From Desulfurobacteriaceae bacterium (lineage in GTDB: Bacteria > Aquificota > Aquificia > Desulfurobacteriales > Desulfurobacteriaceae), in assembly GCA_027068415.1 (NCBI GenBank), contig JAMOTD010000015.1:62001-126000 (forward strand): 64,000 nt of DNA. Reading direction: 5' to 3'. The position numbers and the translations under genes were made by a program. Shown here piece after piece: positions 21,381 to 30,400 of this stretch. Below the pieces are notes generated by a model that was not told the origin of the DNA, searched no databases, and saw only the letters and a program-made list of their open reading frames with translations. Numbering within the stretch: the first letter of the stretch is position 1; the number at the start of each line of letters is the position of its first letter.

Positions 21381-22265
21381 CTAATGGGGTTTTCTGACTG
21401 GCACCTCCCCTTTCTTGGGCTCACCGTAGGGGATTGGAATGTACTGGACAGAGGTCTGACCCGAGGGCTGGTAGTAGAGCTCCATCAGGTCGTAAACCTC
21501 TTTGGGAACTTCCGTTGAGACCTTTAACCCCAGCTCCTTTATAATGTCAACCGTGAGGGGGTAGTCGTGGGTCCAGTAGCCTGAAGTAAGGAGCTCGGCC
21601 ACCCTTTCGGCCTTTTCCCTCTCGTGGCCTTTTTGGATAAGAATCTTGACTATCGTATTCTTCATCTGTGCAAGGGCTTTCTCTGCAACGTCTGCCAGAA
21701 TAAGGGTTTCGTCCTTTACGCTACCCTTATCCTCCTGAAACTTCTCCTTAACTGCCTTTATTATTGAGGGTGCCGGGAACTGTCCCAGCTGAGGGTCAAG
21801 GGGTCCCAAAACGGCGTTTTCGTCCATTACTATCTCGTCTGCCGCAAGGGCAATCAGCGTTCCCCCGCTCATTGCGTAGTGGGGGACTATTACCCTTACC
21901 GGGGCTTTGTGTTTTGCCAGTGCCGAAGCTATCTGGGTCGCCGCAAGGGCGAGCCCTCCAGGGGTGTGAATTATGAAGTCGATGGGCATGTTGTCAGGGG
22001 TCATTCTGATTGCTCTTAAAACTCTTTCTGAGTCCTCAATCGTTATAAACCTTACTAAGGGGAAGCCCATGAAGGCAAGGCGCTCCTGCCGGTGAATCAT
22101 CGTTATTACTCTTGATTTCCTCTTCTTTTCAATCTCCCTGATTAACCTTAGTCTTGCCCACTCAAGGTTCTTCTGCTGGAAGAGGGGCCAGAGGGAGAAG
22201 AAGATTATGAGAAGCCAGAAGATGTCAAAGAAGCTGATTCCCGGTGCAGGTGCAGGTTGGGCCAT
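21381..22265 (-). CDS. Membrane-anchored ClpP/SppA-like serine protease family (SDH family)
   Basis: DFIIHTPGGLALAATQIASALAKHKAPVRVIVPHYAMSGGTLIALAADEIVMDENAVLGPLDPQLG. Confidence 0.88.
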   Translation of the reverse strand: MAQPAPAPGISFFDIFWLLIIFFSLWPLFQQKNLEWARLRLIREIEKKRKSRVITMIHRQERLAFMGFPLVRFITIEDSERVLRAIRMTPDNMPIDFIIHTPGGLALAATQIASALAKHKAPVRVIVPHYAMSGGTLIALAADEIVMDENAVLGPLDPQLGQFPAPSIIKAVKEKFQEDKGSVKDETLILADVAEKALAQMKNTIVKILIQKGHEREKAERVAELLTSGYWTHDYPLTVDIIKELGLKVSTEVPKEVYDLMELYYQPSGQTSVQYIPIPYGEPKKGEVPVRKPH

Positions 22266-22277
22266 ATACAGCTCCAG

Positions 22278-23555
22278 TTAGGATTTATAAACAATTTTAC
22301 CATTGTAAATTGTGAATTTCACTCTCCCCTGGAGTTTTCGGCCGAGAAAGGGGGTGTTCTTGCTCTTTGAGAGGATTAGCTCGGGAGTTAGGGTGTACTC
22401 CTCGTCGGGGTCAAAGAGGGTTATGTTTGCCCTTGCTCCCTCTTTTAGAGTTCCAATATCTCTTTTTCCGATTATCCTCGCCGGGTTGGTGCTCAGCTTT
22501 TCTACCATCTGGGAGAGGGTTAAGTAGCCATCCCTGACTAAGTTGAGGGAAAGGGGAAGGAGGGTCTGGAAGCCTATTATTCCGAAGGGAGCTCCGCAGA
22601 ACTCAACGCTCTTTTCATCCTCCGAGTGGGGAGCGTGGTCTGTTGCGATTGCGTCGGCAAGGCCGCTTTTTAAAGCTTCTTTGCAGGCCTTCAGGTCCTC
22701 CTCGTCTCTCAGGGGAGGGCACATCTTTGCATTCGTGTTAAAGTCCCTTACCGCCTCCTCTGTGAGGGTGAAGTGGTGGGGGGTAATCTCGCAAGTTGCT
22801 CTTACTCCGGCCCTTTTGGCCTCCTCAATCGCCTTTAGAGCTCCCTTCGTTGAGACGTGGCAGACGTGAATGTGGGCTCCGGTTAGCTTGGCGATTACCA
22901 AATCCCTGATTGTTCCGATTTCTTCGGCCTCTTTCGGCATTCCGGGTATTCCCAAGAGGCTTGAGAGGTAGCCCTCGTTCATGTGGCCGCCGGCCGAGAG
23001 GGTTTTGTCCTCCGAGTGGGTAAAGACCGGAATCCCGAGGCTTCTTGCGTAGTCCATTGCATTTCTTAGGACTTTGCTGTCTTTGGGGGTCTCTCCGTCG
23101 TCGGAGATTGCAACTATCCCAGCCTTTACCATTAAGCCTATCTCGGCGAGCTCTTCCCCTTTTAGGCCTTTTGTAATTGCCCCGACGGGAAAGACATCAC
23201 ACAGCCCTACCTCTTGCGCCCTCTCAATTATGTAGCGGGTTATTGAGGGGTTATCGTTTACCGGCTCGGTGTTTGCCATACAGCAGACGGAGGTTATCCC
23301 TCCTGCAACCGCCGCGTTTGAGCCGCTCTCAATGTCCTCTTTCCACTCCTGACCGGGCTCCCTAAGGTGAGAGTGGAGGTCTATGAAGCCGGGAGTTAAG
23401 ACGAGGCCGTCGGCGTCAATTACCTCAGAGGCTTCGGTTTTGTCTATCCTCTCGGCGAGCTTAACTACTCTGCCGTTTTCAATCAGAACTTCCCTCTTTC
23501 CCTCTACTTTCTGAGAGGGGTCAACTACAAGAGCTCCCCTTATTAAGAGCCTCAT
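22278..23555 (-). CDS. pyrC: Dihydroorotase
   Basis: PGFIDLHSHLREPGQEWKEDI, IATDHAPHSEDEK. Confidence 0.96.
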   Translation of the reverse strand: MRLLIRGALVVDPSQKVEGKREVLIENGRVVKLAERIDKTEASEVIDADGLVLTPGFIDLHSHLREPGQEWKEDIESGSNAAVAGGITSVCCMANTEPVNDNPSITRYIIERAQEVGLCDVFPVGAITKGLKGEELAEIGLMVKAGIVAISDDGETPKDSKVLRNAMDYARSLGIPVFTHSEDKTLSAGGHMNEGYLSSLLGIPGMPKEAEEIGTIRDLVIAKLTGAHIHVCHVSTKGALKAIEEAKRAGVRATCEITPHHFTLTEEAVRDFNTNAKMCPPLRDEEDLKACKEALKSGLADAIATDHAPHSEDEKSVEFCGAPFGIIGFQTLLPLSLNLVRDGYLTLSQMVEKLSTNPARIIGKRDIGTLKEGARANITLFDPDEEYTLTPELILSKSKNTPFLGRKLQGRVKFTIYNGKIVYKS

Positions 23556-23884
23556 TTAGCCTCTCCGCTCTTTTGTTTGTGGCACCTTGAACAGTTCTTG
23601 GGGTCCTTTGCGCTGAATGCTTTGGTTCCGTTGTGGCACGCCCCGCAGTAATTACCTTCCCAGATATCCTTCATCGTAAACTTATCTGCTCCGAACTGCT
23701 TCTTAAAGAGCTTGGGGTGGCAGTAGGAGCAGTGTTGCTTTTTTGCCTTTACGTGGTAAACGTGGCTGAAGACCACGTCTCCCTGTTTATTCTTAAAGAC
23801 CAAGTCCCTGTTTAAAACACCTCCCTTAAAGCAGCCTACAAGGAGGGCGGTGGCCAGAGCCCCCAAAAGGGCTACCCTTTTCAT
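23552..23884 (-). CDS. Triheme c7-like cytochrome (lipoprotein)
   Basis: Three CxxCH motifs (CSYCH, CGACH, CSRCH), LLVGC lipobox-like; ATG at 23884 preferred. Confidence 0.87.
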   Translation of the reverse strand: MKRVALLGALATALLVGCFKGGVLNRDLVFKNKQGDVVFSHVYHVKAKKQHCSYCHPKLFKKQFGADKFTMKDIWEGNYCGACHNGTKAFSAKDPKNCSRCHKQKSGEAK

Positions 23885-24816
23885 TGTATCTCCTCCTTCA
23901 GTTTTTCCAGCCTTCCGCACAGGAGGGAGAGAACTACCATTCTAACCGCAAGCCCCATCTCAACCTGCGGGAAGATTAAAGACCTATCCCCGTAGGCCAC
24001 CTCCCCTGTTATCTCAACCCCTCTGTTGAAGGGGCCTGGGTGGAGAATTACTGTTTCGGGGCGGAGCTCCTTTAACCTCTTCCTGTTAATTCCGAAGAGC
24101 TCCGCATACTCCCTTATTGAGGGGAAAGTCTTCTTTGCGTTTTGCCTTTCAAGTTGAATTCTCAGGAGGATAACGGCGTCGGAAACCTCCCTTACCTCCT
24201 CAAAGGAGTTTAGCTTCTTTACGCCTAAGGCTTCCGGAACTCTGGGCATCATCGGTGAGGGGCCGTAGATGAAGACCTCAGCTCCCAGCTCCTTTAAGAG
24301 AATTGCGTCCGAACGGGCGACCCTGCTGTTTGCTATGTCCCCTAAAATCGTTATCCTCTTACCCTCTAAACTTCCGAAGTGCTCGGTTAAAGTTGCACAG
24401 TCAAGGAGTGCCTGAGTGGGGTGCTGGTGCCTTCCGTCTCCAGCGTTAACCACTGCCGCCCTTACGAACTTCTGGGCAAAGTGGGGAGCTCCCTCACAGG
24501 GGTGCCTCAGAACTATTACGTCGGGGTGCATCATGTCAAGGTTCTTTACAGTATCTACTAAGCTCTCTCCCTTCTTTACAGAGCTGACGGAAGTTGAGAT
24601 GTTTATTACGTCTGCAGAGAGGAACTTCCCCGCCTTTTCAAAGGATGAGCGGGTTCTCGTTGAGGGCTCAAAGAAGAGGTTTACTACGCACTTACCCCTC
24701 AGGGCTGAGAACTTTTTCCTTCCCTCCCTGAGAGCTTTCCTTACCGAGAGTGCTGAGGAGTAAATCTCTTTAAAGAGCTCCCTTGTAATCTGCCCTGCCG
24801 AGAGGAGATTTTTCAT
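23881..24816 (-). CDS. pyrB: Aspartate carbamoyltransferase
   Basis: FFEPSTRTRSSFEKAGKFL, VINAGDGRHQHPTQALLD-like motif. Confidence 0.96.
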   Translation of the reverse strand: MKNLLSAGQITRELFKEIYSSALSVRKALREGRKKFSALRGKCVVNLFFEPSTRTRSSFEKAGKFLSADVINISTSVSSVKKGESLVDTVKNLDMMHPDVIVLRHPCEGAPHFAQKFVRAAVVNAGDGRHQHPTQALLDCATLTEHFGSLEGKRITILGDIANSRVARSDAILLKELGAEVFIYGPSPMMPRVPEALGVKKLNSFEEVREVSDAVILLRIQLERQNAKKTFPSIREYAELFGINRKRLKELRPETVILHPGPFNRGVEITGEVAYGDRSLIFPQVEMGLAVRMVVLSLLCGRLEKLKEEIQ

Positions 24817-26142
24817 CTAAGCCCTCTCAAGGGTTTTTGCAACCAGCTTTATTGCTTCCCTTACTTCAACTGCGAGCCTATGGGCTTCAAGGCCTTCACA
24901 CTCTGCAAGCTCCCTTGCCGCCTTTGAAACTCCCTTAAACCCTTCGGGGCTTACGTAGAGGATTGAGGAGCGCTTTATAAAGTCGTAAACCCCTAAGGGG
25001 GAGAAGAACCTCGCACTTCCTCCGGTAGGTAGAACGTGGTTGGGGCCTAAAACGTAGTCTCCCAAACTCTCGCAGGTATGGTGGCCCAGAAAGATTGCCC
25101 CTGCGTGCTTTATGTGGTCAAGGAGGGCAAAGGGCTCCTTCGTCGCAACTTCAAGGTGCTCTGGAGCAATCTCGTTTGCAACCTGGCAGGAGTGGTAGAT
25201 GTCTCTCGTGAGGAAGACCGTTCCGAAGTTCTCAATGGACTTTTCGGCAATCTCTCTCCTTTTGAGTTTTGAGAGCTTTTCCTTTACGGCCTCTACCGTT
25301 TCCTGAGCTATCTTGTCGTCGTGGGTTACGAGGAAGGCCCCTGCAAGCTCGTCGTGCTCGGCCTGAGAGAGGAGGTCTGTTGCAACCCAGTCGGGGTTTG
25401 CAGTTTCGTCTGCTATTACGAGGATTTCGCTGGGGCCTGCAACCATGTCAATGTCAACGGTTCCGAAGAGGAACTTCTTTGCAAGAGCTACGAAGATGTT
25501 CCCCGGCCCCACAATCTTGTCAACTTTGGGCAGGCTCTCGGTTCCGAAGGCTATTGCTGCAACTCCGTGGGCTCCGCCTACCCTGTATATTTCGTCAACT
25601 CCTGAGAGTTTTGCGGCAACGAGGGTGTAGGGGTTAATCTCAAGGGTTCCAACTGCCGGGGTAATCATTACGATTTTCTCAACTCCGGCAACCTTTGCCG
25701 GAACGACGTTCATAACCACCGACGATGGGTAGGAGGCCTTACCTCCGGGAACGTAAACCCCAACTTTTTCAAGTGGAGTTACCTTCTGACCGAGAATTAT
25801 TCCCGGCTCGGTAGTAAAGTAAGAGTTCTCCTTCTGGTGCTCGTGAAACTTCTTAACCCTTTCTACGGCAAACTTTAAAGCTTCTAAAACTTCTGGAGGG
25901 ACTTTTTTGAAGGCCTCGCTAATTTCCTCTTCCGAGATCTTAACGTTTTCGGGGGTGAGCTCTACTCTATCAAACTTCTTTGCGTAGGAGAAGACTGCGC
26001 TGTCTCCGTACTTCCTTACGTTTTCAATTATTTCAAGGACTGACTGGGCAAACTTGCTCTCTAAGCCCTGACCTCTGTTTTTGATTCTGATGAGCTCCGG
26101 CTCCCTCTCCCATCCATCTTTCCTGAGGTTAACAATCTTCAT
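24817..26142 (-). CDS. hisD: Histidinol dehydrogenase
   Basis: [39 protein letters not shown]. Confidence 0.96.
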   Translation of the reverse strand: MKIVNLRKDGWEREPELIRIKNRGQGLESKFAQSVLEIIENVRKYGDSAVFSYAKKFDRVELTPENVKISEEEISEAFKKVPPEVLEALKFAVERVKKFHEHQKENSYFTTEPGIILGQKVTPLEKVGVYVPGGKASYPSSVVMNVVPAKVAGVEKIVMITPAVGTLEINPYTLVAAKLSGVDEIYRVGGAHGVAAIAFGTESLPKVDKIVGPGNIFVALAKKFLFGTVDIDMVAGPSEILVIADETANPDWVATDLLSQAEHDELAGAFLVTHDDKIAQETVEAVKEKLSKLKRREIAEKSIENFGTVFLTRDIYHSCQVANEIAPEHLEVATKEPFALLDHIKHAGAIFLGHHTCESLGDYVLGPNHVLPTGGSARFFSPLGVYDFIKRSSILYVSPEGFKGVSKAARELAECEGLEAHRLAVEVREAIKLVAKTLERA

Positions 26143-26192
26143 AACCCTGCTCCTGGTTAAAAGTTGAAGAAATTATAGCAGGGTTAGCAGGG

Positions 26193-26343
26193 TTATAGGT
26201 TGTTAATTATCTCCTCTGTGGTTTTCGGCTTTGAGATGAAGTAGCCCTGAAGGTAGTCTATTCCCTCCTACTTTAGGATTTTTGCCGCTTCCTGCTCCTC
26301 TATGAGAGTTGTTGGGCAATTTTTAAGATAAACTTTGCACTAA
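26193..26343 (-). pseudogene. EAL-domain (c-di-GMP phosphodiesterase) C-terminal remnant with in-frame stop
   Basis: Reverse strand: CKVYLKNCPTTLIEEQEAAKILK*EGIDYLQGYFISKPKTTEEIINNL*. Confidence 0.75.
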
Positions 26344-26414
26344 TCCTTCCCTACAGGCAGACAGAAGGAGTAGGTAATAGTTCTTGATTCCTCAGGACTA
26401 ACAGAGGGTTTCCT

Positions 26415-26510
26415 TATATGGTAGTTTTTGGGTCTTCTTTTGGTGACAGAGTTTGTCTTCTCCGGTGTATGTAGTTTTGTATGAGTTTGAGTACTTGTTG
26501 GAAGTTGATC
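26415..26510 (-). repeat. Degenerate repeat/mobile-element fragment, copy A
   Basis: AACTTCCAACAAGTACTCAAACTCATACAAAACTACAT... matches 58270-58365 in the other orientation. Confidence 0.7.
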
Positions 26511-26532
26511 GGAGAGAACCCTCCCGCTACCT

Positions 26533-26561
26533 TTGACACAGCCTTCTGAATACAATATTAT
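26533..26561 (+). promoter_or_regulatory. Sigma-70 promoter of leader-secA
   Basis: TTGACA (26533-26538), 17-bp spacer, TATTAT (26556-26561). Confidence 0.75.
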
Positions 26562-26570
26562 TAATGGGCT

Positions 26571-26825
26571 ATGAGGTTTAAGAAGCTAATCGTCGGTCTT
26601 GTTTTTTTAACGGTCTTTACTTGTGGCTACACGCCTGCGGGGTACTCCTTTTCCTTTGAGAGCTCCCCGAAGGTTGAGATTACTTTAAAGAAAGTTCATG
26701 AAGAATCACTTTCTGAGCAGGAGCTTGAGAGGAGAGGTGAGGGGAGCTCAACCCCCCTGATTTATTCATTTTTAGTAAAGATTGACCACCGCTTCTACTC
26801 ATCCCCTCCGAGGGCTTCACCCTAA
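26571..26825 (+). CDS. Putative SecM-like secretory leader peptide upstream of secA
   Basis: 84 aa; MRFKKLIVGLVFLTVFTCGYTPAGYSFS signal-like N-terminus; C-terminus FYSSPPRASP-stop. Confidence 0.65.
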   Translation: MRFKKLIVGLVFLTVFTCGYTPAGYSFSFESSPKVEITLKKVHEESLSEQELERRGEGSSTPLIYSFLVKIDHRFYSSPPRASP

Positions 26826-26826
26826 A

Positions 26827-26882
26827 CTCCTCCGGTTTTACTCCCGGTTCTTTTTCCTAACTAAAACTGTCTGCTGGAGGAG
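26827..26882 (+). promoter_or_regulatory. Stem-loop sequestering the secA Shine-Dalgarno
   Basis: CTCCTCCGGT (26827-26836) pairs with GCTGGAGGAG (26873-26882), 10 bp with two G-U pairs; loop 36 nt. Confidence 0.65.
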
Positions 26883-26886
26883 AAAG

Positions 26887-29493
26887 ATGATTAATGCCGT
26901 TTTAACCAAAATTTTTGGAAGCAGGAACGAAAGGATAATAAAGAAATTAAAGCCCATAGTTGAGAAGATTAACTCCCTTGAGAAGGAGTTTGAGAAGAAG
27001 AGCAAAGAAGAGCTCCAGTCTCTAACAGCAAAGTGGCGCTCCGAGATTGAAAAACTTCCAACAGCCGAGGAGAAGTTTAGCTACATGGACAAGATTCTCC
27101 CCGAGGCCTTTGCCGCTGTAAGGGAAGCCGCAAAGAGAACCCTCGGAATGCGCCACTACGACGTTCAGCTAATCGGCGGAATAGTCCTCCATCAGGGGAA
27201 AATTGCCGAGATGAAGACCGGTGAGGGTAAGACCTTAGTGGCAACCCTTCCTTCTTACCTTAACGCTCTTGCAGGTAAAGGCGTCCACGTAGTTACCGTT
27301 AACGACTACCTTGCAAAGAGGGACGCCGAGTGGATGAGGCCCGTTTACAACTACCTCGGCCTTACAGTTGGCTATCTCCAGAACCAGATGGAGAAGGAAG
27401 AGCGCAAGGAGATGTACTCAAGGGACATCACCTACGGAACAAACTCCGAGTTCGGCTTTGACTACCTGCGGGATAACATGGTTTTCTCTAAAGAGGATAA
27501 AGTCCAGAGGGAGCTTTTCTACGCAATAGTTGACGAGGCCGACTCAATCCTCATTGACGAGGCCAGAACCCCTCTGATTATTTCGGGGCCATCTGAGGAG
27601 AGCGTTGACGTCTACTACATTGCCGACGCGATAGTCCGCCAGCTCCAAAAGGAGAGGGACTTTAAGGTAGAGGAGAAGACAAAGACTGCCGTTCTAACTG
27701 ACGAGGGAATCAGGAGGGTTGAAGAGATAGTTAAAAAAATGACGGGAATGAAGGAGTTTAACCTCTACGACCCCAAGTTCTCCGATCTCCTCCATGCAAT
27801 AATCCAGTCCCTCCGGGCCCACCACCTCTTTAAGAGAGACGTTGACTACGTAGTTAAAGACGGAAAAGTAATAATCGTTGACGAGTTTACCGGAAGAATA
27901 ATGCCGGGAAGGCGCTGGAGCGACGGTCTTCATCAGGCAGTAGAGGCAAAAGAGGGGGTAAAGATTGAGGCCGAGAACCAGACCCTTGCAACGATAACCC
28001 TCCAGAACTACTTCAGGCTCTACAAAAAGCTTGCCGGTATGACAGGAACTGCCGAGACAGAAGTTGCTGAGCTCAAAGAGATTTACGGCCTTGACGTTGT
28101 CGTAATTCCGACAAATAAGCCCGTAATAAGGAAAGACCATCCTGACCTGATTTTTAAGACCAAGAAGGCCAAGTTTGAAGCCGTAATAAGGGAGATTGAG
28201 AAGAACTACAAAATCGGCCGCCCCGTTCTGGTCGGAACCAACTCAATTGAGGACTCGGAGTACCTCTCAAGGCTCTTAAAGAAGAGGGGAATTCCCCATC
28301 AAGTTCTAAACGCCAAGTACCACGAGAAGGAGGCCGAAATAGTTGCTCAGGCCGGAAGGCTCGGCGCAGTTACGATAGCTACCAACATGGCCGGTAGGGG
28401 AACCGATATTCTCCTGGGCGGAAACCCGGAGTTCCTTGCGAAAAGGGAGCTTAAGGAAAAAGGAATAACCCCTGAAAAGGTGGGACAGGAAAAGTACGAG
28501 GAGATTTACAGGGAGACTTTAAAAAAGTACAAGGAGATTACCGAAAAAGAGAAGGAGAAGGTTAAGGAGCTCGGCGGTCTTTACATAATCGGAACCGAGA
28601 GGAATGAGTCAAGGAGGATTGACAACCAGCTCAGGGGTCGTGCAGGAAGACAGGGAGACCCCGGAGAATCAAGATTCTTCCTCTCGTTAGAAGATAACCT
28701 CTTAAGGCTCTTTGGCTCAGACAGGATAAAGAAGATGATGGAGATAATGAACGTACCCGAAGATGAGCCCATAACCCATAAGATGGTTAGCAAGGCCCTT
28801 GAGAACGCCCAGAGGAGGGTTGAGGAGCAGAACTTCCAGATTAGGAAGAGGCTCCTTGAGTACGACGAGGTCTACAACGTTCAGAGAAAGGTTATCTACG
28901 AGCAGAGGAACAAGATCCTTGAGGGAGAGAACTTTAGGGAGGAAATCTTAGGCTTTTTTGAAGACATAGCCTGGGAGCTTGTTGACCTCTTTGCCCCCGA
29001 AAACGTCCTTCCCGACGAGTGGAACCTGAGAGACCTTAAAAAGACCCTTGAAGCCCGTTTCGGTTTTGAGTTCCCGATACCAGAAAACTACAACCAGCTT
29101 GTGAGCCTTCAAGTTGAGGGTGCCTTTGACGACAGGGAGAAACTTGCCAAACTCATCTACGATACTCTCGTTGAGAAGTATCAAGAGCTTGAGAAGTTAG
29201 TAGGAGAGGGACAGCTGAGGGAAATTGAGAGAATGGTGATGCTTGACCGCCTTGACCACTACTGGCGGGAGCACCTGAGGGCCCTTGACCACATCAAGGA
29301 GAGCATCGGTTGGAGGGGCTACGGCCAGAGAGACCCGGTTGTTGAGTTTAAGAAAGAGGCCTTCCTCCTCTTTGAAGACCTGATTTCCAACATAGAGAAC
29401 GGCGTTGTTGACTCCCTCTTTAACTACTACAGGTACGTAAAAGAGCAAGTTGAGGCTGAAAGGGAAGGGGCTTCTGCCCTCCATCAGGTATAA
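26887..29493 (+). CDS. secA: Preprotein translocase ATPase SecA
   Basis: MKTGEGKTLVATLPSYLNAL, VDEADSILIDEARTPLIISG, TNMAGRGTDILLGG; ATG 26887 with GGAGGAG SD. Confidence 0.97.
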   Translation: MINAVLTKIFGSRNERIIKKLKPIVEKINSLEKEFEKKSKEELQSLTAKWRSEIEKLPTAEEKFSYMDKILPEAFAAVREAAKRTLGMRHYDVQLIGGIVLHQGKIAEMKTGEGKTLVATLPSYLNALAGKGVHVVTVNDYLAKRDAEWMRPVYNYLGLTVGYLQNQMEKEERKEMYSRDITYGTNSEFGFDYLRDNMVFSKEDKVQRELFYAIVDEADSILIDEARTPLIISGPSEESVDVYYIADAIVRQLQKERDFKVEEKTKTAVLTDEGIRRVEEIVKKMTGMKEFNLYDPKFSDLLHAIIQSLRAHHLFKRDVDYVVKDGKVIIVDEFTGRIMPGRRWSDGLHQAVEAKEGVKIEAENQTLATITLQNYFRLYKKLAGMTGTAETEVAELKEIYGLDVVVIPTNKPVIRKDHPDLIFKTKKAKFEAVIREIEKNYKIGRPVLVGTNSIEDSEYLSRLLKKRGIPHQVLNAKYHEKEAEIVAQAGRLGAVTIATNMAGRGTDILLGGNPEFLAKRELKEKGITPEKVGQEKYEEIYRETLKKYKEITEKEKEKVKELGGLYIIGTERNESRRIDNQLRGRAGRQGDPGESRFFLSLEDNLLRLFGSDRIKKMMEIMNVPEDEPITHKMVSKALENAQRRVEEQNFQIRKRLLEYDEVYNVQRKVIYEQRNKILEGENFREEILGFFEDIAWELVDLFAPENVLPDEWNLRDLKKTLEARFGFEFPIPENYNQLVSLQVEGAFDDREKLAKLIYDTLVEKYQELEKLVGEGQLREIERMVMLDRLDHYWREHLRALDHIKESIGWRGYGQRDPVVEFKKEAFLLFEDLISNIENGVVDSLFNYYRYVKEQVEAEREGASALHQV

Positions 29494-29520
29494 TTAACGG
29501 GGGTACTGGAGGAGGAGAAC

Positions 29521-30384
29521 TTGAGGAGATTACTGGTTTCCCTTACGCTCGTCTTTGCTTTTGCTCTTCCCGCTCAGGCCGACGTTTACCGGGTAAGGCC
29601 CGGAGATTCCCTCTATAAGATTGCGAGGAAATTTCACACAACCGTTGCGAAAATAAAGAGGTTAAACGGTTTAAGGAGCAACAGGATAAGGGTCGGTCAG
29701 AAATTGATTATCCCCGGCACGAGACACACTCCCTCCTGGTACAGGAAGTTTAAGCCGAGGAAGAGTAGTGAGACGATTGCTTTCCTTGAGAGAAAGTCGG
29801 AGCAGGTTCTGAGCTCCCAGATTGTTGAGAGCGAGATTAACCCCTTAACCGAGATTGTCTATAGGGAGGCGGAGGAGCTTGCTCAGGTTCTTTCAACTCC
29901 TTTGAACGTTAAGTACGACAACTGGAGCCTCTCTATCCTCAACGACCCTGAGTATAAGGGAGCTCTCTTCAAACTCCTTGCAGAAATCTTTAAGAACTTA
30001 AAGAACACCCCTTATGTTTTCGGCGGGAACAACCCTCGTTTCGGCCTTGACTGTTCTTCATTTACCATGTACGTCTACAGGAAGTTAGGAATTAACCTTC
30101 CCAGAACGGCAAGAGCTCAGTTTAACATAGGAGTTCCCGTTGACATCAAGAACCTGAAAGTGGGAGATTTGGTTTTCTTCAGGACTTATGCCCGCTATCC
30201 CTCCCATGTGGGTATCTACATAGGGAACGGAAAGTTTATCCACTTCTCCTCAATGTTCCACGGTCTCGCCATTTCCTCCTTGAGCGACAAATACTTCAGG
30301 AGAAGGTTCATCGGTGCAAAAAGGGTCTTAAGCGAAAAGAGGGTAAAGAAAATACTCTACGCAATGGGTAGCAAGACCGAATAA
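29521..30384 (+). CDS. LysM + NlpC/P60 peptidoglycan endopeptidase
   Basis: YRVRPGDSLYKIARKFHTT...; FGLDCSSFTMYVYRKLGINLPRTAR, PSHVGIYIGNGKFIHF; TTG start. Confidence 0.92.
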   Translation: MRRLLVSLTLVFAFALPAQADVYRVRPGDSLYKIARKFHTTVAKIKRLNGLRSNRIRVGQKLIIPGTRHTPSWYRKFKPRKSSETIAFLERKSEQVLSSQIVESEINPLTEIVYREAEELAQVLSTPLNVKYDNWSLSILNDPEYKGALFKLLAEIFKNLKNTPYVFGGNNPRFGLDCSSFTMYVYRKLGINLPRTARAQFNIGVPVDIKNLKVGDLVFFRTYARYPSHVGIYIGNGKFIHFSSMFHGLAISSLSDKYFRRRFIGAKRVLSEKRVKKILYAMGSKTE

Positions 30385-30400
30385 GAACGGAGGTAGTGCG

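Noticed and set aside
26340-26555. ORF 26340-26555 minus (71 aa)
   Set aside because: Spurious frame across copy A of the degenerate repeat; the homologous frame in copy B is different and interrupted.
26782-26886. Track start of secA at 26782 (35-residue N-terminal extension)
   Set aside because: The extension overlaps the leader ORF, has no SD and a non-SecA composition; ATG 26887 has a strong SD and canonical SecA N-terminus.
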